Shown piece after piece: positions 8,942 through 20,126 of a stretch of 40,915 nt of DNA. The notes under the pieces are model-generated. The model was not told where the DNA came from, did no database searches, and saw nothing but the letters and a program-made list of their open reading frames with translations. Position numbers and translations under genes: made by a program. Position 1 is the stretch's first letter; each line of letters opens with the position of its first letter. The DNA is from Gallionella sp. GTDB taxonomy: Bacteria; Pseudomonadota; Gammaproteobacteria; Burkholderiales; Gallionellaceae. The stretch is from assembly GCA_030652475.1 (NCBI GenBank), contig JAUSAO010000129.1, positions 1-40,915 on the forward strand. The letters run 5' to 3'.

Positions 8942-8960
8942 GGTATGAAACCTCAGCCAT

Positions 8961-9078
8961 CGTCATTCCCGCGAAGGCGGGAATCCAGTCAGAGCAAAAC
9001 GACCTCCGCAACGCGGAGGACAAAACCCGACTGCATTATTTATAAACCCGCTGGATTCCCGCCTTCGCGGGAATGACG
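8961..9078. repeat. Intergenic palindromic element (28-bp perfect inverted repeat)
   Basis: Perfect 28-bp arms at 8961-8988 and 9051-9078 face each other across 62 bases. Each arm is itself a near-palindrome centred on CCCGCGAAGGCGGG. The spacer holds a second small hairpin, CCTCCGC...GCGGAGG. A single identical 28-bp arm occurs at 37114-37141, and a variant element lies at 31875-32024. This is the widespread GTCATTCCCGCG...GGAATCCAG repeat type. It may act as a transcript end between secF and dedA, but there is no T-tract. Confidence 0.9.
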
Positions 9079-9090
9079 GAATTCGAATTT

Positions 9091-10023
9091 TTAAGGAAGC
9101 ACTTCTTCCGCTTCGACTTTTTCCGGCTTGATGAAATCTTCGCGCGACACGCCCAGCCACATCAGAATCGGGCTGGCGACCAGCACCGAAGAATAAATAC
9201 TGAACATAATGCCGATGGTCAGCGCCATCGCAAAATAGTGCAGCGTCTCGCCCCCCAGAAACAACATCGCACCCACCATCATCTGCGTGGAACCGTGGGT
9301 GATGATGGTGCGTGACATGGTACGGGTAATCGCGTTATCAATGATCTCAGCGACCTCTGCCTTGCGCATTTTGCGGAAATTTTCACGGATACGGTCGAAC
9401 ACCACCACCGATTCGTTTACCGAATAACCCAGCACCGCCAATACCGCCGCCAGCACCGACAGGGAGAACTCCCACTGAAAGAAGGCGAAGAAGCCGAGAA
9501 TGATTACCACATCGTGCAAATTGGCAATAATCGCGGACAAGCCGAATTTCCATTCGAAGCGTATCCACAGATAACCGACAATGCCCAGACTGACCAGCAA
9601 CAAGGCCATCGCGCCATTTTCGATCAAATCACGTCCAACCTGCGGGCCGACGAATTCAACGCGGCGCATTTCCACGGCGGCATCCTGCTTGTGCAAAACA
9701 GCCATTACATGCTCGCTCAATTTGGCACCGACAACATTTTGCTTGAGCGGAATCTGAATCAGGACATCGTGACTGGAGCCGAAGTTCTGCACCTGAACTT
9801 CTGGCAGATTATTGGCAGCCAGATGTTCGCGGACTTTAACCAGATCAGCGGGCTGCGCATAATGCACCTCCATCACGGTACCGCCGGTAAAATCCACCCC
9901 GAAATTCAAACCCTTATAGGCGAGAAAAAATATCGCCAGCAGGAAAGTCACCAGCGAAATGGCTGTGGTGTAACGGCCATAACTCATGAACGGGATGTCG
10001 CGTTTGATCTTGAATAATTCCAT
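9091..10023 (-). CDS. secF: Protein-export membrane protein SecF
   Basis: SecF is 310 residues and works with SecD and YajC to use proton motive force to drive late steps of Sec-dependent export at the inner membrane. A first membrane helix (about 20-37) is followed by the conserved FGVDFTGGT motif, a periplasmic P4-type domain, then five helices. The transmembrane motif reads LGYSVNESVVVFDRIREN, close to the family's GYSxNDTVVVFDRIREN with Glu-Ser in place of Asp-Thr. The start at 10023 has an AAGGAAG site. It follows secD by 62 bases and ends the queA-tgt-yajC-secD-secF run. Confidence 0.97.
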   Translation of the reverse strand: MELFKIKRDIPFMSYGRYTTAISLVTFLLAIFFLAYKGLNFGVDFTGGTVMEVHYAQPADLVKVREHLAANNLPEVQVQNFGSSHDVLIQIPLKQNVVGAKLSEHVMAVLHKQDAAVEMRRVEFVGPQVGRDLIENGAMALLLVSLGIVGYLWIRFEWKFGLSAIIANLHDVVIILGFFAFFQWEFSLSVLAAVLAVLGYSVNESVVVFDRIRENFRKMRKAEVAEIIDNAITRTMSRTIITHGSTQMMVGAMLFLGGETLHYFAMALTIGIMFSIYSSVLVASPILMWLGVSREDFIKPEKVEAEEVLP

Positions 10024-10085
10024 GTTGTTTCTTCCTTGTTATTCCCCCCGCTCTCCCACATCATGGGGAGGCTGGAGGGAAGGTA

Positions 10086-11897
10086 TTAGCCGATGGATAT
10101 CTTGTTCAGTTTGGCGCGGCGTCCGTAAACCAGATTCGTGATGGCACGCGACACCATGACCGAACTGAACATCGAAGTCAGAATACCCAGACACAACACC
10201 ACCGCGAATCCCTTGATAGGGCCGGAGCCAAACAGGAACAGCGCGATGCCGGCGATAAGGTTGGTGATATTCGAGTCCACGATGGTGGCAAACGCATTCT
10301 CATAGCCCGCATTGATGGCCGCCTGCGGCGACATGCCATTGCGCAGCTCTTCACGAATACGCTCATTAATCAATACGTTGGAGTCAATCGCCATACCCAG
10401 CGTCAGCGCGATACCCGCCATGCCCGGCAGGGTCAGCGTCGCTTGCAACATGGATAACAACGCGATCAGCAACAGCAGGTTGGCTGCCAGTGCCAGCACG
10501 GAAATGGTGCCGAACATCAGGTAGTAAGCGACCATAAACACCGCGATCAACATGAAGCCGATCTTGGTGGAATTGAAGCCGCGCGAAATATTGTCCGCAC
10601 CCAGACTCGGGCCTACGGTACGCTCTTCAACGATTTCCATCGGTGCGGCCAGTGCACCGGCACGCAACAGCAACGAAGTATCCTGCGCCTCTTCAGTGCT
10701 CATCTTGCCGCTAATCTGTACCCGGCCACCGCCAATTTCCTCGCGAATCACAGGCGCCGTAATAATTTCACCCTTGCCTTTTTCAAACAGGATGATCGCC
10801 ATGCGCTTGCCGACATTTTCACGCGTGGCTTCCTTGAATTTGCGCGCGCCCACGCCGTCCAGATTGATATGTACTGCAGGCTCATTGTTACGATTATCAA
10901 AACCGGGTTGCGCATCATTGATGCGTTCGCCGGTCAGCATCACCTGCTTCTTCACCAGCAGGGTATTGCCTTCCCTGTCCTTGAACATCTCGGTGCCGAA
11001 CGGTGCGACCCCGCCTGCAGCGATCTGATGCTCGTCATCCACCATGCGCACTTCCAGCGTGGCGGTGCGTCCCAGAATATCCTTGGCGCGCGCCGTGTCC
11101 TGCACACCGGGCAACTGCACCACCACGCGATCCGCGCCCTGTTGCTGTATCACCGGCTCGGCCACACCCAGTTCATTGACACGGTTACGCAGCGTCAACA
11201 GATTCTGCTGCACCGCCGACTCCTGAATGCGATGTTCGGCTTCCGGCTTGAGCGTGGCTTGCAACATAAATTCGCCGGCCTGATCTTTAGCGGTCAACGC
11301 ATAATCGGAGAAACGCTGTTTGAGTTGCTCTTCGGCCTTGCTGCGCGATTCCACGTCACGGAATTTCACCAGCAAGTTGTTGCCGTCGCGACTCACGCCG
11401 GAATAGGCGATATTTTCTTCACGCAACGCGCTGCGAATATCGCCGGTCGCCGCCTCCAGCGCCTTGTCCAGCGCGGCTTTCATGTCCACCTGCAACAGGA
11501 AATGTACGCCGCCGCGCAAATCCAGGCCGAGGTACATCGGCAGCGCATGCATACTGGTCAACCACCGTGGCGAACGCGGCAACAAGTTGAGCGCCACCAC
11601 GTAGTCTTCGCCCAACTGGCTGTTCAGCACGTCTTTGGCTTTGAGCTGCACATCCGTATCGGCAAAGCGCGCCTTGATGCTGTTGCCATCCAGCGCGACC
11701 ATTTCCACGTTGAGGTTGGCCGTTCTGAGCGCATCTTCCACGCGACCCAGCAAGGCGGCATCCGCTTTCATACTGGAACGCAACGGCAAAATCTGCACGG
11801 CAGGCGATTCACCATAGAAATTCGGCAAGGTATAAATCAGGCCGGCCAGTAATGCAGCCAGAATCAGCAGATTTTTCCAGAGTGGATAACGGTTCAT
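10086..11897 (-). CDS. secD: Protein translocase subunit SecD
   Basis: SecD (603 residues) is the large partner of SecF. It has an N-terminal helix (about 7-25), the GLDLRGGVHFLLQVD motif at the start of the periplasmic P1 region, a long periplasmic domain, and five C-terminal membrane helices. The conserved GMAIDSNVLINERIREE motif lies in the fourth helix. The reading frame opens upstream, but the ATG at 11897 (MNRYPLWK) has GAGGT seven bases before it and fits the family start. Length matches the usual 600-620 residues. It lies 44 bases after yajC, with a strong hairpin in that gap. Confidence 0.97.
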   Translation of the reverse strand: MNRYPLWKNLLILAALLAGLIYTLPNFYGESPAVQILPLRSSMKADAALLGRVEDALRTANLNVEMVALDGNSIKARFADTDVQLKAKDVLNSQLGEDYVVALNLLPRSPRWLTSMHALPMYLGLDLRGGVHFLLQVDMKAALDKALEAATGDIRSALREENIAYSGVSRDGNNLLVKFRDVESRSKAEEQLKQRFSDYALTAKDQAGEFMLQATLKPEAEHRIQESAVQQNLLTLRNRVNELGVAEPVIQQQGADRVVVQLPGVQDTARAKDILGRTATLEVRMVDDEHQIAAGGVAPFGTEMFKDREGNTLLVKKQVMLTGERINDAQPGFDNRNNEPAVHINLDGVGARKFKEATRENVGKRMAIILFEKGKGEIITAPVIREEIGGGRVQISGKMSTEEAQDTSLLLRAGALAAPMEIVEERTVGPSLGADNISRGFNSTKIGFMLIAVFMVAYYLMFGTISVLALAANLLLLIALLSMLQATLTLPGMAGIALTLGMAIDSNVLINERIREELRNGMSPQAAINAGYENAFATIVDSNITNLIAGIALFLFGSGPIKGFAVVLCLGILTSMFSSVMVSRAITNLVYGRRAKLNKISIG

Positions 11898-11917
11898 AAC
11901 GACCTCTAATGCGCGCA

Positions 11918-11939
11918 ACACCCCCCGCCAGGGGGGTGT
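11918..11939 (-). promoter_or_regulatory. GC-rich hairpin between yajC and secD
   Basis: ACACCCCCC and GGGGGGTGT form a 9-bp perfect stem around a four-base loop, starting three bases after the yajC stop codon and before the secD ribosome-binding site. There is no following T-tract. It may stabilise the yajC end of a processed transcript or set the yajC:secD ratio; this is inference. Confidence 0.5.
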
Positions 11940-11941
11940 GC

Positions 11942-12268
11942 TTACTTGATGGATTTAATAGTTCCCTTGGGCAGCACGCTTTGAATCGCGGTTTTTTGCA
12001 CGGTCACTTCAATATTTTCAGCAAGCTCCACACCGACATATTGCTCATAAACCTTGCTGACGCGCCCCAATTCACCACCCGTCGTCACCACTTCATCGCC
12101 GCGCTGCAATGCTTCCAGCATGACTTTATGTTCTTTGGCGCGCTTGGATTGCGGACGCAGGATCATGAAATAAAATACCGCGACCAGCGCGACCAGCGGC
12201 AGAAAATCCATAAACCCGCCACCTGCTGCCGGGGCAGCCGCTTCAGCAAAAGCATTACTAATAAACAT
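11942..12268 (-). CDS. yajC: Preprotein translocase subunit YajC
   Basis: YajC is a 108-residue single-span inner-membrane protein that joins the SecDF complex. A short Ala/Gly-rich N-terminus is followed by a membrane helix (FMDFLPLVALVAVFYFMILRPQ, residues about 19-40), then a cytoplasmic domain with LQRGDEVVTTGGELGRVSKV. I prefer the ATG at 12268, which has GGAG eight bases upstream. The in-frame GTG three codons earlier lies on that same site and is less likely. Confidence 0.96.
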   Translation of the reverse strand: MFISNAFAEAAAPAAGGGFMDFLPLVALVAVFYFMILRPQSKRAKEHKVMLEALQRGDEVVTTGGELGRVSKVYEQYVGVELAENIEVTVQKTAIQSVLPKGTIKSIK

Positions 12269-12328
12269 TGTTCTCACTCCAGTAATCGATCAAAAGGCGC
12301 GCATTCTATCACGAAGCCCGTTACAACT

Positions 12329-13450
<1,122 letters not shown>

Positions 13451-13482
13451 TTAAAAGCATCGGGATAAATCCCGACCTACAC

Positions 13483-13507
13483 AACTAACGACTAGCGACT
13501 AGCGACT
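13483..13507 (-). repeat. Heptanucleotide array overlapping the queA stop codon
   Basis: Read on the queA strand, three copies of GTCG(C/T)TA lie end to end. The first two encode the last residues of QueA and supply its TAG stop; the third follows the stop. The unit differs by one base from the GTCGTTA array after dut at 21837. It is one of five heptamer arrays in the window, all located at or just after stop codons. Confidence 0.75.
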
Positions 13508-14580
13508 TTCTTCTCGATCAGCATCGCATCGCCGTAGCTGAAGAAACGGTATTGCTGTTCTACCGCATGGCGATAGGCTGCGCGCATCTCTTCCATGCCG
13601 CCGAACGCGCTCACCAGCATCAGCAGCGTGGATTTGGGCAGGTGGAAATTGGTCAGCAGCACATCCACCACGCGAAAACGATAACCCGGCGTAATGAAAA
13701 TCCGCGTCTCGCCCGTACCGGCCTGCAACATGCCGCTCTGCCCCCGCAAGGGGGAGGCCGATGGGTGCCCGATGCCTGCGGCATCACCCTCTCGCACCGC
13801 AGCGCTCTCCAGTGCGCGCAAACTGGTGGTTCCCACCGCAACGACCCGCCCGCCCGCAAGCCGCGCCCGCGCGATCACCTCCACCGTCTCCTGCGGGATT
13901 TCATAACACTCGCTGTGCATGGCATGTTCATGCACATGCTCGACACGTACCGGCTGGAACGTGCCCGCACCAACGTGCAAAGTCACGTATGCAATATTCA
14001 CCCCTTTGTGCAGCAAGGCTTGCAGCATCTCGTCATCAAAATGCAGCCCGGCCGTCGGGGCGGCTACCGCACCCGATTCACGCGCAAAAACAGTCTGATA
14101 ACGTTCTTCATCCTCATCTTCCGCCGCGTGCGTTATGTAGGGTGGCAAAGGCAAGCGGCCATAACGCTCCAGCAATTCCAGCACCGGCATCTCGGAAAGG
14201 AAACGCAGGTGAAAGAACTCTCCCGCGCGCCCCAGCACCTCCACTTCCATTTCACCTGACAACTTCAAATAGCTGCCCGCCCTGGGCGATTTGCTGGCGC
14301 GCACCTGAGCCAGCACCTCATGTTCGTTTAGCACCCGTTCCACCAGCACTTCGATTTTTCCACCACTTTGCTTCTCACCGAACAGCCGCGCCTTGATCAC
14401 GCGCGTATCGTTCAGCACCAGCACATCGCCCGCCCTGACCTTGTGCAGAAAATCGGCAAAGCGACTGTCTTCCAGCGAGTCGCCCTGCACACACAGCATA
14501 CGGCTCGCACCGCGTTTTTCAGGCGGATGCTGCGCAATCAACGCCTCGGGCAAGGCAAAATCAAACTCATCGGTACGCAT
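13492..14580 (-). CDS. queA: S-adenosylmethionine:tRNA ribosyltransferase-isomerase (QueA)
   Basis: QueA (362 residues) transfers the ribosyl part of S-adenosylmethionine to preQ1-modified tRNA to form epoxyqueuosine. Family signatures are [19 protein letters not shown] at the start, [72 protein letters not shown] and [14 protein letters not shown]. The ATG at 14580 fits the family; the open frame before it is not coding-like. Between SLRALESAA and the [11 protein letters not shown] segment there are about 20 extra residues, encoded by a palindrome-rich stretch (about 13731-13798). This looks like an in-frame repeat insertion in a surface loop. The last residues come from a heptamer repeat. 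Confidence 0.96.
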   Translation of the reverse strand: MRTDEFDFALPEALIAQHPPEKRGASRMLCVQGDSLEDSRFADFLHKVRAGDVLVLNDTRVIKARLFGEKQSGGKIEVLVERVLNEHEVLAQVRASKSPRAGSYLKLSGEMEVEVLGRAGEFFHLRFLSEMPVLELLERYGRLPLPPYITHAAEDEDEERYQTVFARESGAVAAPTAGLHFDDEMLQALLHKGVNIAYVTLHVGAGTFQPVRVEHVHEHAMHSECYEIPQETVEVIARARLAGGRVVAVGTTSLRALESAAVREGDAAGIGHPSASPLRGQSGMLQAGTGETRIFITPGYRFRVVDVLLTNFHLPKSTLLMLVSAFGGMEEMRAAYRHAVEQQYRFFSYGDAMLIEKKVASR

Positions 14581-14657
14581 CAACAGCCAGCCATTTTCGC
14601 AAAGGCGCAATTGTAGTTGATATGGGTAACTGTTTCATGGATAATGCGCCCCACTTC

Positions 14658-14744
14658 GCCGGGGTGATGGAACTGGTAGACGTGCCGGACTCAAAATCCG
14701 GTGCCTGAAAGGGCGTGGGGGTTCGATTCCCCCCCCCGGCACCA
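14658..14744 (+). tRNA. tRNA-Leu (CAA anticodon)
   Basis: This 87-base cloverleaf has acceptor arms GCCGGGG and CCCCGGC, a discriminator A and an encoded CCA. The anticodon stem is CCGGA/TCCGG with loop CTCAAAA, placing CAA at 14692-14694, which reads UUG codons. The long variable arm (after 14701) and TTCGATT T-loop fit a leucine tRNA. It lies 77 bases from the divergent queA start and is followed by a terminator. Confidence 0.97.
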
Positions 14745-14747
14745 AAC

Positions 14748-14781
14748 AAAATAAGGCAGGTTATCCTGCCTTATTTTATTT
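14748..14781 (+). terminator. Rho-independent terminator after tRNA-Leu
   Basis: AAAATAAGGCAGG pairs with CCTGCCTTATTTT around a TTAT loop, and the descending arm runs into further T-rich sequence. It begins four bases after the tRNA CCA end, so it should end the tRNA transcript before nudJ. Confidence 0.9.
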
Positions 14782-14809
14782 TCAAGACCTAATTCTGGAA
14801 TCAAACCGG

Positions 14810-15256
14810 ATGATCTGGAAACCAAACGTTACTGTCGCCGCCGTCATCGAGCGCGATGGAAAGTTTTTACTGGTCGAAGAAGAGACCTCGCAAGGCGTGC
14901 GTTTCAACCAGCCTGCCGGTCACTGGGAGCCAAACGAAACACTGACCGCCGCCGCAACGCGCGAAGTGCTGGAAGAATCCGCTTATGATTTCGAGCCACA
15001 CTATCTGCTCGGCATCTACCACTGGCACGCCCCCGAATCCGACACCACCTATCTGCGCTTTGCTTTTGGCGGCGAAATCACGGCACACCACCCGGAACTC
15101 ACCCTGGACGAAGGCATACTGCGCGCCGTGTGGCTGACGATAGACGAAATCCGCGCCAATCAGGCGCCGCACCGCAGCCCGCTGGTATTGCGCTGCGTTG
15201 AAGACTACCTCGCAGGGAAACGCTACCCGCTCGAAATGCTGGTGCATTATGACTAA
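14810..15256 (+). CDS. nudJ: Nudix hydrolase NudJ (phosphatase for thiamine/isoprenoid diphosphates)
   Basis: This 148-residue cytoplasmic Nudix protein matches NudJ (YmfB), which in E. coli hydrolyses thiamine pyrophosphate intermediates and nucleoside tri- and diphosphates. The Nudix box begins at GHWEPNETLTAAATREV and continues with LEESA, supplying the metal-binding REVLEE glutamates. The start MIWKPNVTVAAVIERDGKFLLVEE is typical. It lies directly upstream of mnmA and purB, the order seen in E. coli (nudJ-mnmA-hflD-purB, here without hflD), which supports the assignment. Substrate in this organism is not shown. Confidence 0.88.
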   Translation: MIWKPNVTVAAVIERDGKFLLVEEETSQGVRFNQPAGHWEPNETLTAAATREVLEESAYDFEPHYLLGIYHWHAPESDTTYLRFAFGGEITAHHPELTLDEGILRAVWLTIDEIRANQAPHRSPLVLRCVEDYLAGKRYPLEMLVHYD

Positions 15257-15328
15257 CCAGCAAACTCGTTCCCCCTATCTAACCCCCCTCGCTGCGCTCT
15301 CCCCCTGCAAGCAGTAGAAAGGACGAAC

Positions 15329-16426
15329 GTGAAAATCACTTCTAAATCCCGTGTAGTAGTCGGCCTGTCCGGCGGCGTGGACTCTTCCGTCACGGCCCTG
15401 CTGTTGAAGCAACAGGGCTATGACGTGATCGGCCTGTTCATGAAAAACTGGGAAGATGACGACAACAGCGAATATTGCTCCTCGCGTCAGGATCTGCTCG
15501 ATGCCGTGTCGATTGCCGACACCATAGACATTCCCATCGAGGCGGTGAATTTTGCGAAGGAATACAAAGACCGCGTGTTCAGCTCTTTTTTGAGCGAATA
15601 CCAGGCCGGGCGTACCCCTAATCCCGATATTCTGTGCAACGCCGAGATCAAGTTCAAAGCCTTTCTCGACCACGCCATGCGCCTCGGCGCGGACTGCATC
15701 GCCACCGGGCATTACGCACAGGTACGCGAAGTGGACGGACTGTTCCAGTTACTCAAGGCAGCTGATAGCAGCAAGGACCAGAGCTACTTTCTGCATCGTC
15801 TGGATCAGGCACAGTTAAGTAAAGCCATGTTTCCGCTGGGCAAGCTGCTCAAGTCCGAGGTGCGCGTGATTGCAGAGCAGCATGGCTTGTGCAACTTTGC
15901 CAAAAAGGACAGCACCGGCATCTGCTTCATCGGCGAGCGCCCGTTCCGCGAATTTTTAAGCGGCTATCTACCCACCCAACCCGGCGAGATGCGCACCCCG
16001 GAAGGCAAAATAGTCGGCAAACACATGGGGTTGTCGTTCTATACCCTGGGCCAGCGTCAGGGTCTGGGGATAGGCGGCGACAAACATTCCAGCGGCGAGC
16101 CGTGGTTCGTCGCCACCAAAGACATGACTCACAACCGCCTGATCGTGGTGCAGGGTCACGACCATCCGGCGCTGCTGAGCACTCAGCTGGCAGCACTAAA
16201 CAGCCACTGGATCAGCGGCAGCGCACCCTTGCTCAATCACGCCTACGCCGCCAAGACCCGCTACCGCCAGAGCGATGCGCCTTGCCAGATCACACAACTG
16301 ACAGGCGGCGAATGCTCGATTGCGTTCGAGCAGCCACAATGGGCGGTCACACCCGGACAGTCGGTGGTGCTATATGACGGCGAAATCTGTCTGGGTGGTG
16401 CGATCATCGAACAAGGACGGTGCTGA
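15329..16426 (+). CDS. mnmA: tRNA-specific 2-thiouridylase MnmA
   Basis: MnmA (365 residues) uses ATP and a sulfur relay to form 2-thiouridine at position 34 of tRNA-Lys, -Glu and -Gln. The PP-loop [10 protein letters not shown] is near residue 12-21. The catalytic cysteines lie in [12 protein letters not shown] (about residue 101) and [16 protein letters not shown]. The DDxxxxYC-like region [13 protein letters not shown] is also present. The start is GTG at 15329 with an AAAGGA site. Length is usual. It lies 72 bases after nudJ and 39 bases before purB. Confidence 0.97.
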   Translation: MKITSKSRVVVGLSGGVDSSVTALLLKQQGYDVIGLFMKNWEDDDNSEYCSSRQDLLDAVSIADTIDIPIEAVNFAKEYKDRVFSSFLSEYQAGRTPNPDILCNAEIKFKAFLDHAMRLGADCIATGHYAQVREVDGLFQLLKAADSSKDQSYFLHRLDQAQLSKAMFPLGKLLKSEVRVIAEQHGLCNFAKKDSTGICFIGERPFREFLSGYLPTQPGEMRTPEGKIVGKHMGLSFYTLGQRQGLGIGGDKHSSGEPWFVATKDMTHNRLIVVQGHDHPALLSTQLAALNSHWISGSAPLLNHAYAAKTRYRQSDAPCQITQLTGGECSIAFEQPQWAVTPGQSVVLYDGEICLGGAIIEQGRC

Positions 16427-16456
16427 TTCGCGTAAAATGCCGGTTTTCCGATTTAA

Positions 16457-17839
<1,383 letters not shown>

Positions 17840-17847
17840 TTTGGTAA

Positions 17848-18002
17848 CCCGGATGCAGCGCAGCGGTGCGTGGTTGTTGGGGCTTTAGCCCCTTACAACC
17901 ACGGCCTACCCCTTGCGGGTGGAATCCGGGGATGCGATGCAACTAACCTCCCGGATTCCATTTCATTTCATCCGGGCTACGCTGGCTGCGCGGGAATGAC
18001 GG
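17848..18002. repeat. Composite inverted-repeat element between purB and radC
   Basis: The gap between convergent purB and radC holds nested palindromes. CCCGGAT at 17848 pairs with ATCCGGG at 17970-17976. A strong stem at 17870-17902 is formed by GTGGTTGT / ACAACCAC extended by GGGGC/GCCCC around TTTA. The right end (GCGGGAATGACG) matches the ends of the palindromes at 8961 and 31875. It probably serves as a two-way transcript barrier, though it lacks a T-tract. Confidence 0.65.
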
Positions 18003-18024
18003 AGTTTCCATTCTCGCCACTGTT

Positions 18025-18699
18025 TTATAGCAGCCCTCTTTCCGCAAACGACAGCGTCTGTCCTGCTGCCACCACGAAATGATCCAGTACGCGCACGTCC
18101 ACCAGCGCCAGCGCCTGTTTCAGCGCATTGGTCAGCAACTGATCGGCCTGACTGGGTTCTGCGACCCCCGACGGGTGATTATGGGCGAGAATGACAGCGG
18201 CGGCGTTATGTGTCAGCGCCCGCTTGACCACTTCACGCGGATAAACGCTGGTCTGGCTGAGCGTGCCGTGAAACAGCTCTTCCGAAGCAATCACGCGATG
18301 CTGGGTATCCAGAAACAGCACCAGAAAAACTTCCTGCTGCCGCCCCGCCAGCAATAGTTGCAAATAGTCACGCACCACGCGCGGTGAGTTGAGCGAGTCA
18401 CCACGTTGCAACTCCTCCCGCAAGGCACGTCGCGACATCTCCAGCACCGCTTGAAGTTGCACAAATTTGGCGGGGCCCATGCCTTTGGTCGTACAAAAAT
18501 CGTCCAATTCGGCGGCAAATAGCCGGGTGAGACTACCGTATTTTCCAAGCAATTCACGCGCCAGATCCACCGCACTCTTGCCGGTCACGCCGGTGCGCAA
18601 AAAGATCGCCAGTAATTCCGCATCAGACAAAGCCGATGCGCCTCGCATCAATAACTTTTCGCGCGGACGTTCTCCTTCAGGCCAGTCGATAATACTCAC
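18025..18699 (-). CDS. radC: RadC / JAB-domain protein (UPF0758)
   Basis: This 224-residue protein has an N-terminal helix-hairpin-helix region ([21 protein letters not shown]) and a C-terminal JAMM-type metalloprotease-like domain with the metal site [16 protein letters not shown]. The family was named for a supposed DNA-repair role in E. coli, but its function is unsettled. The true start is the GTG at 18699 ([15 protein letters not shown]), because GGAGGTGATC, a full anti-16S match, ends directly before it. The frame is open upstream to 18747 but that part is not conserved in the family as I know it. Confidence 0.93.
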   Translation of the reverse strand: MSIIDWPEGERPREKLLMRGASALSDAELLAIFLRTGVTGKSAVDLARELLGKYGSLTRLFAAELDDFCTTKGMGPAKFVQLQAVLEMSRRALREELQRGDSLNSPRVVRDYLQLLLAGRQQEVFLVLFLDTQHRVIASEELFHGTLSQTSVYPREVVKRALTHNAAAVILAHNHPSGVAEPSQADQLLTNALKQALALVDVRVLDHFVVAAGQTLSFAERGLL

Positions 18700-18709
18700 G
18701 ATCACCTCC
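18700..18709 (-). promoter_or_regulatory. Full-length Shine-Dalgarno site fixing the radC start
   Basis: GGAGGTGATC, a near-perfect complement of the 16S rRNA 3' end, lies immediately upstream of the GTG at 18699. It decides the radC start in favour of GTG at 18699 over the more distant upstream codons. Confidence 0.7.
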
Positions 18710-18839
18710 ACAGCATGCTGCAACGGCCAGCCGATCGCATGACGCATTGCGCGAACTATTATGGCACGGGAATGCGAGCCTTGCAGAATACGCTCTACTC
18801 CCCTATGCTGCTCAGCCCTATCAACTCAACTGCGTCAAC

Positions 18840-20054
18840 GTGCTCAACCTTAACCGTTTCGCCCTGCTGGCATTAATTTCACTGACTGGCGGCTGCGCCA
18901 GCTTTTCCGATAAGGCGCTTCCACCTGCTGCCGAACCCGCCAAAGCAAAACCCGCCATTTCGAAGCCAGCCGCACCCGCTGCATCTGCCCCTGCCAGCAC
19001 CCCGGCAGCACCGCGCGCAGCAGCGCCTGCACCCGCCGCACCGACCGACTCACAGACTCGCAACCTGGTATTAAAACTCTTACCCGCAAAACTCAAGGAC
19101 AAGGAAGGCTGGGCGGATGATTTGCAATCCGCATTCAAGGCCTTGCAAATCCCGCCCAGCATCGAGAATTATTGCGCCACCGTCGCCATCATCGAACAGG
19201 AGTCGAGCTTTCAGGCCAACCCGCCCATCCCGGGACTACCCGCCATCGTCCGGCGAGAAATTGAACAGCGACGCGTAAAATACAGCATTCCTCAAAGCGT
19301 GGTTGACTGGATATTGTCCACCACCTCGCGCGACGGGCGCAGCTACCAGCAACGCCTGAACACACTCAAAACCGAGAAGGAACTCAGCGACTTGACCGAG
19401 GAAATTGTCGCCTCGATACCTGCCGGTAAGAAATTGTTTTCCAACTACAATCCGGTACGCACCGGAGGCCCCATGCAGGTCAGCGTAGAATTTGCCGAGA
19501 GCCATGCGCGTGTGCGTCCTTACCCCTACCCCGTCAACAGCAACCTGCGTAACGAGGTTTTCAGCCGTCGCGGCGGCCTTTATTTCGGCAGCGCCATTTT
19601 GCTCGATTACCCGGCCCCTTACGACGAGATGATCTATCGCTTTGCCGACTTCAATGCAGGCCGTTACAGCAGCCGCAACGCCGCCTTTCAGCGGGCTTTA
19701 TCGCAGTTGAGCGGGAAACAGCTCGCACCAGACGGCGATTTACTGCACTACACGAACGGTAACATCGCCCCGGAATCCAGCGCCACGCAACGCGCCCTGC
19801 TTGCCATCAGCACAACATTGCAAATGAGCGCAGCCGAGATACAGCATGATTTGCGCCTCGAAAAATTATCCACTTTCAGCCGCACGCTGCTTTATAACCG
19901 TTTATTTGCGTTGGCGGATCGAAGCGGCATCCAGCCACGCGTGTTCATGCCGCAAATCAACCTGAAAAGCCCAAAGTTCCAGCGCAAGCTCACGACAAAA
20001 TGGTTCGCCACACGGGTACAAACACGTTATCAGCGCTGTCTGCAGCAGCGATAA
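18840..20054 (+). CDS. DUF1615-like lipoprotein, transglycosylase-like
   Basis: About 404 residues with a lipoprotein signal: a hydrophobic stretch ending in LTGGC (lipobox). An Ala/Pro-rich linker follows, then a globular domain. The segment NYCATVAIIEQESSFQANPPIPGL, with a glutamate in an xEQESSF context, resembles the catalytic region of lysozyme-like transglycosylases, and the overall pattern fits DUF1615 lipoproteins. No ATG precedes the signal in this frame. I chose the GTG at 18840; a TTG at 18747 also opens the frame but would bury the signal. It probably acts on or near peptidoglycan at the outer membrane (inference). The gene is divergent from radC. Confidence 0.75.
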   Translation: MLNLNRFALLALISLTGGCASFSDKALPPAAEPAKAKPAISKPAAPAASAPASTPAAPRAAAPAPAAPTDSQTRNLVLKLLPAKLKDKEGWADDLQSAFKALQIPPSIENYCATVAIIEQESSFQANPPIPGLPAIVRREIEQRRVKYSIPQSVVDWILSTTSRDGRSYQQRLNTLKTEKELSDLTEEIVASIPAGKKLFSNYNPVRTGGPMQVSVEFAESHARVRPYPYPVNSNLRNEVFSRRGGLYFGSAILLDYPAPYDEMIYRFADFNAGRYSSRNAAFQRALSQLSGKQLAPDGDLLHYTNGNIAPESSATQRALLAISTTLQMSAAEIQHDLRLEKLSTFSRTLLYNRLFALADRSGIQPRVFMPQINLKSPKFQRKLTTKWFATRVQTRYQRCLQQR

Positions 20055-20126
20055 ATCCGGGTTCAATACCACAGCCAGATACCCGCTGATAGTTATACCG
20101 CTACTTTTTCTTGTAAGATACACGGC

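Noticed and set aside
10869..11852. 327-residue plus-strand open frame opposite secD
   Set aside because: It is an antisense shadow of secD, with His/Gln-rich composition typical of reverse-strand frames in GC-rich genes.
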